In this document: positions 16,376 to 24,392 of the stretch, in pieces
Layout: each line of letters begins with the position of its first letter
Position numbering within the stretch: the first letter of the stretch is position 1
Source of the DNA: Chloroflexota bacterium
GTDB lineage: Bacteria > Chloroflexota > Chloroflexia > Chloroflexales > Herpetosiphonaceae
Length of the DNA stretch: 64,000 bases
Assembly (NCBI GenBank): GCA_020161265.1
Contig: JAIUOC010000006.1
Coordinates: 372,001 to 436,000 of the forward strand
Reading direction: 5' to 3'
Translations under genes and position numbers: made by a program
The notes under the pieces: model-generated
Told to the model about the DNA's origin: nothing
What the model saw: only the letters and a program-made list of their open reading frames with translations
Database searches by the model: none

Positions 16376-16942
16376 ATGAGTTTGACCGTAACGCAAACCG
16401 CGCTTGATGGCGTTGTCATTATTAAACCAAGCGTGTTTGCCGATGAACGCGGCTTCTTCCTTGAAACATACCATCAGACCAAGTTTGCTGACCTCGGTCT
16501 GCCTACCGATTTTGTGCAAGATAATCACTCACGTTCCAAGCAAGGGGTACTACGCGGGCTACATTATCAAGATGAGCGGCAACCGATGGCAAAACTTGTG
16601 CGTTGTAGCGTTGGCAGCATTTTCGATGTTGCTGTCGATTTGCGCGTTGGCTCGCCGACCTTTGGCAAATGGGTTGGGGCTGAGCTAAGCGCCGATAACT
16701 TTTTACAATTTCTGATTCCTTCGGGTTTTGGTCATGGCTTTGTGGTGCTTTCGGAGTTTGCTGAGGTGCAGTATCGCTGTACAGGGTTGTATGCGCCAGA
16801 GACTGAAGGTGCGGTGCGCTGGAATGACCCACAAATTGGGATTGAATGGCCGATCAATGAGCCAACGCTCTCAGGCCGTGATCAAGCTGCAATGAGCCTT
16901 GCTGACTACCTTGAGAACCCAGCGTTTCGTTATCGCGGCTAA
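16376..16942 (+). CDS. rfbC: dTDP-4-dehydrorhamnose 3,5-epimerase
   Basis: RfbC inverts C3 and C5 of dTDP-4-keto-6-deoxyglucose in dTDP-L-rhamnose synthesis for cell-surface glycans. The cupin-fold protein shows FADERGFFLETYHQTKF, QDNHSRSKQGVLRGLHYQ (with the catalytic His) and FLIPSGFGHGFVVLSEFAEVQY. Using the ATG at 16376, preceded by AAAGG, it is 188 aa, typical for the family; an in-frame ATG at 16355 would add 7 residues. No rfbA, B or D gene is adjacent, so the pathway is scattered. A terminator hairpin follows at 16968. Confidence 0.95.
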   Translation: MSLTVTQTALDGVVIIKPSVFADERGFFLETYHQTKFADLGLPTDFVQDNHSRSKQGVLRGLHYQDERQPMAKLVRCSVGSIFDVAVDLRVGSPTFGKWVGAELSADNFLQFLIPSGFGHGFVVLSEFAEVQYRCTGLYAPETEGAVRWNDPQIGIEWPINEPTLSGRDQAAMSLADYLENPAFRYRG

Positions 16943-16967
16943 GCTTTGCAAAGGTAGTGATTAAAAA

Positions 16968-17015
16968 CAGCGCCCCGTCTTTCTCCTAATTGTTGCGGAG
17001 AAGGGCGAGGCGCTG
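16968..17015. terminator. Hairpin between rfbC and a convergent small gene
   Basis: CAGCGCC at 16968-16974 pairs with GGCGCTG at 17009-17015. An inner imperfect stem joins TTTCTCC with GGAGAAG. Probably bidirectional. Confidence 0.55.
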
Positions 17016-17056
17016 CGATGGTTAATGCTTATGCGTTGGTAGGCAACCCTAGCGAA

Positions 17057-17356
17057 TTACCACGAAACCCCATCTTTTTTGGCATCGAAGGTTTCCAAAT
17101 CAAGCTCCATTGGCGGGCGCACCGCAAAATCGGTATATTCTTGTTGCTTGAGGGGAGCCAAGACCGATGCAATAATGGTGACTGCCAAGCCCAGCATAAT
17201 TGCCAAGAAGGCCAAAGCCCCAGCTGGCGAATCATCGGCAAACAACATCATTGGCACAACAATAAACGAAAGCACTGCTAATAAAAGTACAAACAGCGTG
17301 CCAATAATCGAATAGCTACGCTTGTTGGTCAAAGGTTTGTTTGACTCACTGGACAT
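17057..17356 (-). CDS. Two-helix membrane protein of unknown function (99 aa)
   Basis: The protein has a short polar N-terminus, a first hydrophobic helix (SIIGTLFVLLLAVLSFIVV), a short loop with ADDSPAG, a second helix (ALAFLAIMLGLAVTIIASVL) and an acidic C-terminal tail. AAGGAG lies about 10 nt before the ATG at 17356. It is monocistronic, between hairpins on both sides. I recognise no family. Confidence 0.75.
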   Translation of the reverse strand: MSSESNKPLTNKRSYSIIGTLFVLLLAVLSFIVVPMMLFADDSPAGALAFLAIMLGLAVTIIASVLAPLKQQEYTDFAVRPPMELDLETFDAKKDGVSW

Positions 17357-17429
17357 TGATCGCTCACTCCTTAAACATGGTTGGTGGTTGCTAGCTCTAT
17401 TTTAGCGTAACGCAGGGCGCTTGTAAAAC

Positions 17430-17465
17430 GCCACACCCGCCAACATTGCTGTTGACGGGTGTGGC
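17430..17465. terminator. Strong hairpin after the subtilase gene
   Basis: GCCACACCCG (17430-17439) pairs with CGGGTGTGGC (17456-17465); inside, CAACA pairs with TGTTG over a TTGC loop, with one mismatch. It lies 40 nt beyond the subtilase stop. Confidence 0.7.
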
Positions 17466-17504
17466 TGACGTTGTTCGATTGCAAACTACGGAAGAACGAG
17501 CAGC

Positions 17505-19256
17505 TTATTGAAGGCTTACATCGTCAACAAAGAATGATGTAATCAATGAGCTATCTGTTGTGGTTTCAAAGCGGATGCGTACCGTTTGACCAGCATAGGC
17601 GGCCAAGCTCAAGCTTTCAGCCACCCAAGCATTCTTGGTGTTGACATTCGAGCGAGTAGCCAAGGTTCCTAACAAGGTTCCACTGGTATTATAAACCCGA
17701 ACGCGTAGGTAGTCGTAAGCCGTTGTGCTACCTTCGGTCGTGGTTTGATACCAGTAGAAGCTCAACGACTTGCCTGCTGGCACGGTCAAGGTTTGGTAGA
17801 TTCCTTCGCTAGCATTGTTGTAGCCACCCATGTAAACGCTGTAGCTACCAGTGCGTGGGCGAGTGGTGTCGATCAAACCATAACCACCGCTTGAGGCTTG
17901 GGTCCAACCAGTTGTGCCACTTTCGAAGCCACCATTGACAATGCTACCGCCGCCTGGAGGTGGGGTTGCGGTTGGTGGAACCACGGTTGGGGTGGTTGGA
18001 TTTGGCGTGCTGGTTGGAGGCGTTGGCGTTGGCGTTGAGCCACCGTTGTTGACTGCATTGTAGACATTGATTCGACCACAAGTCCAGGTGCTGCCTGTGC
18101 CGCTGATGCGATCTGAGGTCGAACAAATGCGGTCGCGAATTTGGCTATTGGTCAAGCCTTGTGAGGCCAACAAGCCAGCCAAACCAGCAACGTGTGGGGT
18201 AGCCATTGAAGTACCATTGATGGTGTTGTAGCCACTGTTGATCCAGGTTGAGTAGATGCTCGAACCTGGGGCTGCCACTTCAACCCACGAACCGTAGTTC
18301 GAGAACGATGAACGAGCATCGCTTGAGGTGGTTGAGGCGATGGCAAAACAGTTCGTGTAGGCGGCTGGGTACGAGCTGGTGGTGCTTGAGGTGTTGCTAT
18401 TACCAGCAGCACAAGCTAAGAACACCCCACGACCCCAAGCGTAGTCAACAGCATTTTGTAATGCGGTCGAACCACCACCACCAAGACTCAAGTTGATGAC
18501 TTTTGCGCCATTGTCGGCAGCGTAGGTGATCCCATTGGCTACACCAGCCAATGTCCCACTTCCGTCGTTGCCCAATACCCGCACTGGCATCACCTTACAA
18601 TTTGGACATGTACCAGCACCACCAGTGCTGTTATTCGTTTCAGCGGCGCTTGTACCTGCAACGTGGGTACCGTGGCCATTGCCGTCGGTTGGCGTTGAGT
18701 CGTTGTCGATGTAGTCGTAGCCAGCCACCATCTTGGCATCAAGATCAGGGTGGGTGCCTTGAACCCCAGTATCAACAACTGCAATCACCACGCTGCTGCT
18801 GCCTTGGGTGATATCCCAACCGGTATATGCACGGATGACACCCCATGCCCATTGTGAGCTTTGGCTTGGGTCATTGGGCGTAAAATTCACATTATAAATA
18901 AAATTGGGTTCGGCATATTCGACATTGGGATTTTGCTTCAAGCCAGCTAAGACAGCTTCGCGACCTGCGAGGGTATCGTTGCTCTTGAGGCTCGCAACTT
19001 CGATCACTTCTGCATCAAGCGCTGCAATGCGATCGATTTGTACTGCGCCGAGGGCTTTGAGGGCCGAGCTACGGTTGGCTTTGCTGGTCGTGGCTTTGAA
19101 CTTGACCACAAATTGGCCTGCAACTGCTGGAGCAGCAAAATCAACGCGATCAACTGGTTTCGCAGGAGTACGGCTTTGACCAAATGATGGGTTGGGAGCA
19201 CTGAAGATGATGACAAGACTGCAGATCAAGACGAATGAAACAAACAGACGCTTCAA
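17505..19256 (-). CDS. Secreted subtilisin-like serine protease with C-terminal jelly-roll domain
   Basis: This 583-aa exoenzyme has a signal peptide (MKRLFVSFVLICSLVIIFSA), an N-terminal propeptide (VVKFKATTSKANRS to VEYAEPNFIYN) and an S8 catalytic domain with the triad Asp (VVDTGVQGTHPDL), His (GNGHGTHVAGT) and Ser (NGTSMATPHVAGL). A Pro/Thr linker near residue 420 joins a ~140-residue beta-rich domain (NGGFESGTTGW onward) of the kind that binds surfaces or aids secretion. Translation starts at TTG 19256, with GAGGAGG about 6 nt upstream. A near-consensus promoter lies at 19463-19491, leaving a ~200-nt leader. A role in predation or nutrient release fits a gliding scavenger but is inference. 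Confidence 0.95.
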   Translation of the reverse strand: MKRLFVSFVLICSLVIIFSAPNPSFGQSRTPAKPVDRVDFAAPAVAGQFVVKFKATTSKANRSSALKALGAVQIDRIAALDAEVIEVASLKSNDTLAGREAVLAGLKQNPNVEYAEPNFIYNVNFTPNDPSQSSQWAWGVIRAYTGWDITQGSSSVVIAVVDTGVQGTHPDLDAKMVAGYDYIDNDSTPTDGNGHGTHVAGTSAAETNNSTGGAGTCPNCKVMPVRVLGNDGSGTLAGVANGITYAADNGAKVINLSLGGGGSTALQNAVDYAWGRGVFLACAAGNSNTSSTTSSYPAAYTNCFAIASTTSSDARSSFSNYGSWVEVAAPGSSIYSTWINSGYNTINGTSMATPHVAGLAGLLASQGLTNSQIRDRICSTSDRISGTGSTWTCGRINVYNAVNNGGSTPTPTPPTSTPNPTTPTVVPPTATPPPGGGSIVNGGFESGTTGWTQASSGGYGLIDTTRPRTGSYSVYMGGYNNASEGIYQTLTVPAGKSLSFYWYQTTTEGSTTAYDYLRVRVYNTSGTLLGTLATRSNVNTKNAWVAESLSLAAYAGQTVRIRFETTTDSSLITSFFVDDVSLQ

Positions 19257-19462
19257 GGGTGCCTCCTCAATATGTGGATTGCAAATTTACCATGGGCAAT
19301 CCCAAAACCGACAGTGGTTGGATTACCGCACGTACACATCATTGTTTCGAAGGAATCGGTGAGGCCGTTGGGTTCTTCCGAAGTCGCATGCCCCTTTCTG
19401 TGGATGAAGTAAGTGGCCAGTCGAACAACGTCGGGATACTCAAGTGGTCGAGTACATGACAT

Positions 19463-19491
19463 ATATTAAATCATTTTAACGAATTTGTCAA
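19463..19491 (-). promoter_or_regulatory. Near-consensus sigma-70 promoter for the subtilase gene
   Basis: On the minus strand TTGACA (19486-19491) and TAATAT (19463-19468) have a 17-nt spacer. The preceding AT-rich sequence ATTAATAATTT resembles an UP element. The 18-nt block around the -35 is repeated exactly at 20118-20135. Confidence 0.8.
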
Positions 19492-19526
19492 AATTATTAA
19501 TATTTATTTGTCGTAGGCTAAAAACA

Positions 19527-19561
19527 CAACCATCACGAAATCGCTGATCTCGTGATGGTTG
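19527..19561 (-). terminator. Intrinsic terminator of the small minus-strand unit
   Basis: CAACCATCACGA (19527-19538) pairs perfectly with TCGTGATGGTTG (19550-19561) over an 11-nt loop. On the minus strand the stem is followed by TGTTTTTAG, a proper U-tract. Confidence 0.8.
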
Positions 19562-19584
19562 CTAGAGTTTATTGAACGGTCAGT

Positions 19585-19614
19585 TTAGAAAATGATAATC
19601 ATGAAATCCTCCCC
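19585..19614 (-). repeat. Copy 1 of SD plus five-codon ORF (MIIIF)
   Basis: On the minus strand GGGGAGG is followed by 5 nt and ATGATTATCATTTTCTAA (19602 down to 19585). Copy 2 at 19831-19860 is identical through the ORF and has the same spacing, while flanks differ. Read on the plus strand the same bases (GAAAATGATAATCATGA) resemble a Fur box. Confidence 0.6.
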
Positions 19615-19830
19615 AAGATAGTGCATATGGCCTCAACACAACCAAAATATAGCTGTGAATTCACAAAACCTCGTTGATCCTGGCGACGAGCGTTGCTCAT
19701 CGGTCGTGTTCCACCCTGCATTGGGAAGATCAGCGCTTAGTATCCGAGGCTTGCACACCCTCAATCTTAGAAGATTATTACCATAAACAGACCCCCAAAC
19801 GTTATGTCAGTTCGATTATGCTGAATTCAT

Positions 19831-19860
19831 TTAGAAAATGATAATCATGGTAGCCTCCCT
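19831..19860 (-). repeat. Copy 2 of SD plus five-codon ORF (MIIIF)
   Basis: On the minus strand AGGGAGG, a 5-nt spacer and ATGATTATCATTTTCTAA (19848 down to 19831) repeat copy 1, 246 bp away. Only the ribosome-binding core and the short ORF are conserved. Confidence 0.6.
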
Positions 19861-20096
19861 CGCTATTTACACGGGGATGTTCCGGTAAACCGAGCAAGAT
19901 CCGGTGGAGTTTATTGGTGTTGGGCGATGATACGTTAGCTGTAGGAATGTTGGATGTGTGGTGAGATTCCTCCTTAACGCCAGAGACCTCTCACGTTGAA
20001 ACCATTGGTGGCTGATCAGGCTGATTCCTAGGCCGAATAGCCGTGATTCACTAAAAAATGGCTTCTACAGGCTATCGTAGGTAGGTTGTTAGGCAT

Positions 20097-20125
20097 ATTG
20101 TAACTGTCCAGCAGTTTTTTGTCAA
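20097..20125 (-). promoter_or_regulatory. Near-consensus sigma-70 promoter of the small minus-strand unit
   Basis: Minus strand TTGACA (20120-20125), a 17-nt spacer and TACAAT (20097-20102). It shares TTTGTCAAAATTATTAAT (plus-strand reading) exactly with the subtilase promoter, so one is probably a duplicate of the other. Confidence 0.75.
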
Positions 20126-20398
20126 AATTATTAATGGTTCTTTGGTACTAAAGGGGGGATAGCTATCCCCCATGAAGTCGCTAAAAGGTTTAACCTCGGC
20201 CTGAAAAGCATGACCTTGGTCCTATAATGCTTCGTAGTACAGTGGTTACTCTAGCCCTAGATTATAAAAAAATACCCCCCAAGGGGGATATTGAATCTAT
20301 ACCATTAATTTTTAGCGTCACTGCTGAGTAAAATGATTAATTATGTTCAAAATGGCTTCAAATTGGGCTAGTTGCTGCAAAAATGTGTCAATAAGCGC
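20126..20398. other. Gene-free stretch with C5/G5 palindromes
   Basis: No ORF is supported. GGGGGATAGCTATCCCCC at 20154-20171 is a perfect 18-bp palindrome, and TACCCCCC-AAGGGGGATA at about 20273-20290 reuses the same GGGGGATA word. Either could end transcription of the ABC-2 permease gene, which is read towards here. Confidence 0.5.
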
Positions 20399-21244
20399 TT
20401 AGCCGTTGCGTTTTAGGCGGCCAGTGCGTTTGGCATATTCCTCGCCCCGCAAGAAAATCCACAAGCCAAAGGGAACAAGTAGCAAACCACTGCCCAATAA
20501 TGGCAACAGGTAGCTGGCCCAGAGGTCAAGCGGCCCCGCATTATTTTGCAAAGCCCGCCGCATGCCTTCCAAAACATAGGTCGCTGGCGAGACCGAGGCC
20601 AGTGGCTGCATCCAGGTTGGCAACACGCTAATTGGATAATACACGCCCGACACCAGCAAAATTGTGGCTTTGACGATGTTCGTCATCTGCGCTCCACGTT
20701 CAGGAAAGAGCAATGGCAAGACCGCCGCGACAATCCCTAAGCCTATAAAGCTGATACTGCCCGTCAGCAAGATGACGGTTGCACCCAAGAAGTTGGCATT
20801 CTCAAGGCTAATTTGAAAAAACACCGCCACAAAGGCCAAAATAATCCCTGTATGAAACAAGCCCCAGAAGATTGCAAAAATCGTTGTGCCCAGCATGTGG
20901 GTCAGCCGTGAAATCGGAGCCATAAAGGTATATTCAATCGTACCTTCCCAACGCTCCCACTGCACCGATTCAGCAATACAATCAAAGACTACCGCTAAAT
21001 AGTGCCAAACCAATGTCCCGACAATCAAATATAAAATTGTGGCATTGATTGTTGCTTGGTCGAATTCTTGGCCGGTAATCGCCCCAACCGCCTTACCAAT
21101 AAAGGTAATCGATAAGGCATTGACAATCGAATAGATTAACCAAACAACTTCCCAACCCCAATAGCGTTTGATTAAGTTGATATTGCGCTCAACAAATGCA
21201 TACGATGCGCGGGTTTCACGCCAAAACGAACGCCCAAATGCCAT
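20399..21244 (-). CDS. ABC-2 type transporter permease
   Basis: This 281-aa integral membrane protein has about six hydrophobic segments and the ABC-2 layout: a cytoplasmic N-terminus, a helix pair around ILYLIVGTLVWHYLAVVF, the conserved EGTIEYTFMAPISRL segment and the periplasmic YYPISVLPTWMQPLASVSPATYVLEGMRRAL loop, typical of drug or polysaccharide exporters. AAGGAG lies about 7 nt before the ATG at 21244. No ATPase subunit is adjacent, so it is an orphan in this window. The substrate is unknown. Confidence 0.88.
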   Translation of the reverse strand: MAFGRSFWRETRASYAFVERNINLIKRYWGWEVVWLIYSIVNALSITFIGKAVGAITGQEFDQATINATILYLIVGTLVWHYLAVVFDCIAESVQWERWEGTIEYTFMAPISRLTHMLGTTIFAIFWGLFHTGIILAFVAVFFQISLENANFLGATVILLTGSISFIGLGIVAAVLPLLFPERGAQMTNIVKATILLVSGVYYPISVLPTWMQPLASVSPATYVLEGMRRALQNNAGPLDLWASYLLPLLGSGLLLVPFGLWIFLRGEEYAKRTGRLKRNG

Positions 21245-21610
21245 AGCTTGCTCCTTGTTTTACGATGATGGGTAGTTGCTATATGCATTGTACTGCGTTC
21301 TGCATCATGCCAAATCCGCCAAAAGGCAGAGCGAATTATGAAGGATGAATTATGAGGGATGAAATTAAGAACATAGAGCAAAGAACATAGGAATTGGGGA
21401 TCGGTTGTTGGGGGTTGGGGATCGGTGTTTGGCGCAGAGTTTCAAAGGATGAAGGATGAATAATAAAAAGCATAGAAATATAATCTCACTAATCTTTAGC
21501 GAAAAAGGATGAATATTGAAGTTAGGGGTATAGAAAGAAGGATAAAAGCAGGATTTTACTAGGCTTATTTATACTATAATGCTAAATAATTATTAAATTA
21601 TATGATACTA
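21245..21610. repeat. Gap filled by mixed heptad arrays
   Basis: No gene is supported. GAAGGATGA-type units occupy about 21338-21362. From about 21370 to 21431 a continuous 7-nt-period array changes word from AACATAG-type to GTTGGGG/ATCGGTT-type units without losing phase. More GAAGGATGA units lie at 21447-21462. The rest becomes AT-rich towards the next gene. Confidence 0.75.
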
Positions 21611-22276
21611 TTATAAATTTTCTATATATTTCTTAAATCCATCAGCCCAAACACTCATAAATAGTAACCATCTTTCAGATTCGCTTGGCATGAAATTTGA
21701 TATCTCTCGGTCTTTAGTTAAATGATTTATCCATTTATCTATATCGTTTGCTTGGCTTAAAACTTCTAATTTATAGAAACTTTCCTCCTTATGAAACCCT
21801 TTTCCATGAGCAACCATATTCCTTATAGGAAAAACTATATCTTTGATATTAAAATTTCCTATGTTTTTTATCATATTTATAAGATTATCTCGTGATAATC
21901 TTCCTTTTTCAATAAATATCTCAGATTTTTTAGACTCAATTCCATTATCTACTAATACTGCCCATAGAAGATTTTGTAATGAACTCTCTATATATGAAGC
22001 GATAATGACTGTTGCCGCCATATTATGTCCATCCTGCAATAGTCTTAATATTCTTTCTGTATTAGGCATTGCGCCACCATACCCTGCCCATTCTAATAAC
22101 CCACCACATAAATGACAATTTTGATTTGTATGAATTGGCGAGTTTGTTAAGAAATTACTAGCAATCGTGTCAAATTTATGAAACGAGTATTCGATTAAAT
22201 AACCATTGCAAGGTGGTTGACAAACAAAAAACCACTCACCTTCATAAACTCTACTGCTAAGATTGTGTTGTCTCAT
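21611..22276 (-). CDS. AT-rich HEPN-like protein of unknown function
   Basis: The 221-aa product stands out by strong A+T bias and codon use unlike its neighbours, which suggests horizontal acquisition. The N-terminal part has Cys residues that could bind zinc (PPCNG, then CHLCGG). The C-terminal half is helical with ASYIESSLQNLLWAVL and the motif FPIRNMVAHGKGF, which fits the R-X4-H active-site pattern of HEPN ribonucleases. HEPN proteins often act in toxin-antitoxin or phage-defence roles, but here no obvious antitoxin is adjacent. The assignment is from motif alone; a non-nuclease HEPN fold is also possible. ATG at 22276. Confidence 0.65.
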   Translation of the reverse strand: MRQHNLSSRVYEGEWFFVCQPPCNGYLIEYSFHKFDTIASNFLTNSPIHTNQNCHLCGGLLEWAGYGGAMPNTERILRLLQDGHNMAATVIIASYIESSLQNLLWAVLVDNGIESKKSEIFIEKGRLSRDNLINMIKNIGNFNIKDIVFPIRNMVAHGKGFHKEESFYKLEVLSQANDIDKWINHLTKDREISNFMPSESERWLLFMSVWADGFKKYIENL

Positions 22277-22303
22277 AAAACCTCACTTGAATTAGTTTAT
22301 TAA

Positions 22304-22352
22304 ATAGTAAAACAAATAGAATGAATTAAAAATCATCTATTTGTTTTACTAT
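22304..22352 (-). terminator. 17-bp AT-rich hairpin after the ferredoxin-NADP reductase gene
   Basis: ATAGTAAAACAAATAGA (22304-22320) is a perfect inverted match to TCTATTTGTTTTACTAT (22336-22352) over a 15-nt loop. It lies 10 nt beyond the reductase stop and before the AT-rich gene, so it may also mark the edge of acquired DNA. Confidence 0.6.
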
Positions 22353-22362
22353 ACCTAGAATT

Positions 22363-23775
22363 TTAGGCAGTTACATTTTTGCCAAGGGCAGCCAACATAT
22401 CTTCGATCCGTGTGAATTTGACCCGTGGCCGACCTGTAGCCGCGCCATTGGCAACCTCAATCTCGTCGAGGCGTTGCCAATCGGCGAAGGTCACATAGTT
22501 GGGTTGGCGTTCTTGCACCAATTTTTCAATGCTCTCACGCTCGGCATGGCTTGGATTGAGCACTTGCCCTGTCGCCAAATCTTCCAACATACATTGGACA
22601 GTTTCAACCGCATCGGGCTTGTTGGTGCCAATCACGCCACTAGGGCCGCGCTTGATCCAGCCAGCAGTATATTCGCCAACTTTGGGCTGTTGGCTGGTTG
22701 GGTCGAGAATTCGGCCTTTTTGATTGAGGAAGGTTCCCCAGCGCTCGTTGAATGGCACATCAACCAGCGGCGCACCACGATAGCCGACCGAACGGAAAAC
22801 CAAGCCAACTGGCAAATCTTCGGTTTCGCCAGTTGCGCGTGAGGCGATGCTGCCCGATTCGCTGGCGTAGAGTTCGTTTTTAGCCAAACGCAAGCCTGCT
22901 ACCCGCCCATCGCTATCGCCTAAAACTTCGGTTGGGCTAACCAAGAAGCGGAAAATCAAGCGGCGTTTTTTGCCTTCGGGCGCACGTTGAGCATAGCCTT
23001 GCAGCAATTCGACCTTTTTCTGAGCGGCTTTATCGCCACCAGCCTCAAGATCGGCGCGGCTCACATCGTCGAGGGCAACTTCGCTGGGAATCGCCACCAC
23101 ATCAGCTTCTTCCAACTCGCCCAATTCTTTAACTTCGGGAGTGGTGAAGGCCGCTTGAGCTGGCCCACGTCGCCCCAGCAAATACACTTCTTTAATATTG
23201 CTTTTGCTGAGCGCTTCCAAAGCATGGTCGGCGATGTCGGTACGCGCCAATTCTTCGTGCGAGAGACACAAGATCCGTGCCACATCGATTGCCACGTTGC
23301 CAACCCCAACCACCGCCACCCGCTCTTGCGAGAGATCAAATTGTAAATGGCGATAATCGGGATGGCCGTTGTACCAAGCCACAAAGGCGGTCGCCGGAAA
23401 ACTATTGGTCAGATCCTCGCCAGGAATCCCCATATGGCGATCACTTTGCGCACCAGTGGCATATAAAATTTGATGATAGTGTTCAACTAGATCGGCGTGG
23501 CTCAGATCTTTGCCATATTCCACATAGCCAAAAAAACGAAAACGAGGATTTTTGGCAACCAAATTAAAGGCCTTGGTGACGGTCTTGATCTTCTGGTGAT
23601 CGGGCGCAACCCCGCCGCGTACCAAACCAAATGGCGTTGGCAAACGGTCGAACATATCAACTTCTACAACCAGATCGCTTTGTTTGAGCAAGTGATCCGC
23701 CGCATAAAATGCCGATGGCCCAGAACCAATGATCGCAACCCGTAATGGCTGCGCTTCAGTTCCCACAGTTGTCAT
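22363..23775 (-). CDS. fprA: Ferredoxin/flavodoxin-NADP+ reductase, adrenodoxin-reductase type
   Basis: This 470-aa FAD enzyme passes electrons between NADPH and a small iron-sulfur or flavin carrier. The N-terminal FAD site is VAIIGSGPSAFYAADHLL, followed by the family hallmark PFGLVRGGVAPDHQKIKTV. The NADPH site is VAVVGVGNVAIDVARIL, and GWIKRGPSGVIGTNKPDA lies near the C-terminus. All match mycobacterial FprA and mitochondrial adrenodoxin reductase. The ATG at 23775 has AAAGGA upstream. It follows a CBS-domain gene by 21 nt, so they are probably co-transcribed. The physiological partner protein is not in the window. Confidence 0.93.
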   Translation of the reverse strand: MTTVGTEAQPLRVAIIGSGPSAFYAADHLLKQSDLVVEVDMFDRLPTPFGLVRGGVAPDHQKIKTVTKAFNLVAKNPRFRFFGYVEYGKDLSHADLVEHYHQILYATGAQSDRHMGIPGEDLTNSFPATAFVAWYNGHPDYRHLQFDLSQERVAVVGVGNVAIDVARILCLSHEELARTDIADHALEALSKSNIKEVYLLGRRGPAQAAFTTPEVKELGELEEADVVAIPSEVALDDVSRADLEAGGDKAAQKKVELLQGYAQRAPEGKKRRLIFRFLVSPTEVLGDSDGRVAGLRLAKNELYASESGSIASRATGETEDLPVGLVFRSVGYRGAPLVDVPFNERWGTFLNQKGRILDPTSQQPKVGEYTAGWIKRGPSGVIGTNKPDAVETVQCMLEDLATGQVLNPSHAERESIEKLVQERQPNYVTFADWQRLDEIEVANGAATGRPRVKFTRIEDMLAALGKNVTA

Positions 23776-23796
23776 GATCGCAATCCTTTTGAGCGT

Positions 23797-24225
23797 CTAG
23801 CCCTCTTCGATAATTTGAGTTTCGAGGGTATCGAGCTTACCTTCATATTCCCCAAGTTGCGCCTTGACCACATCGCCAATCGACACAATCCCAAGTAAGA
23901 TGTCGCCATCAAGAATGGGTAAGTGGCGGAAGCGGCGGTTGGTCATGGTTTGGAGCACGGCTTTAAGATCATCACTGGGGCGACCGGTTATCACATTGGC
24001 CGTCATTACATGCTGCACTTGGCGCTCAAAAATTGCCGGGTCTTGGGCTGCGGCCCGAATAATATCTCGCTCGGAGATAATTCCGGCAATTCGATCAGCT
24101 TCCATTACCACCAACGTGCCAATATTGTGTTCGGATAAAATCGCCACGGCTTGGCTCAGTGGGGCTTGCGGAGTAATCGTATGAATGATGGGACTTTTGG
24201 TTGCGAGCACATGCTTGATCTTCAT
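23797..24225 (-). CDS. Tandem CBS-domain protein
   Basis: The 142-aa protein is made of two CBS motifs (about residues 10-60 and 75-125), which pair into one adenine-nucleotide-binding module. Typical elements are TLVVMEADRIAGIISERDI and RHLPILDGDILLGIVSIGDVV. GGAGG lies 7 nt before the ATG at 24225. It is the first gene of a likely operon with the ferredoxin-NADP reductase, suggesting that energy state or nucleotide level may tune electron transfer. That link is inference from position. Confidence 0.9.
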   Translation of the reverse strand: MKIKHVLATKSPIIHTITPQAPLSQAVAILSEHNIGTLVVMEADRIAGIISERDIIRAAAQDPAIFERQVQHVMTANVITGRPSDDLKAVLQTMTNRRFRHLPILDGDILLGIVSIGDVVKAQLGEYEGKLDTLETQIIEEG

Positions 24226-24392
24226 AGCGTACCTCCAATCTAGCAGCGAATGGGGACGATGTAGGGCAACGATGCCATGCTGATAGTATCATACTTATGT
24301 CGATCCCGATATGCAAGATCAATGCCGTATTAGCTTAATTGATAATTAATTTTGGTCAGAATCGTGCTATTTGAAATTTCTTGTGAGGTTGT

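Larger units (their letters stand above)
19521..20090 (-). ncRNA. Predicted minus-strand small transcript of about 570 nt
   Basis: A near-consensus promoter (20097-20125) and an intrinsic terminator (19527-19561 followed by GTGTTTTT on the minus strand) bound a stretch without any ORF of normal length. Inside are two copies of GGGAGG, a 5-nt spacer and the five-codon ORF MIIIF-stop, plus another strong AAGGAGG at about 19970-19976 lacking a nearby start codon, and a TGTGAATTCACA palindrome at 19654-19665. The transcript may be a non-coding RNA or encode micro-peptides. This is prediction from signals only. Confidence 0.4.

Noticed and set aside
19253-19462. 69-codon frame between the subtilase promoter and its TTG start, ending in a TTGA overlap
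   Set aside because: Its ATG lies at the edge of the -10 box, upstream of the expected transcription start, and the peptide shows no domain features. The overlap with the protease start is probably chance.
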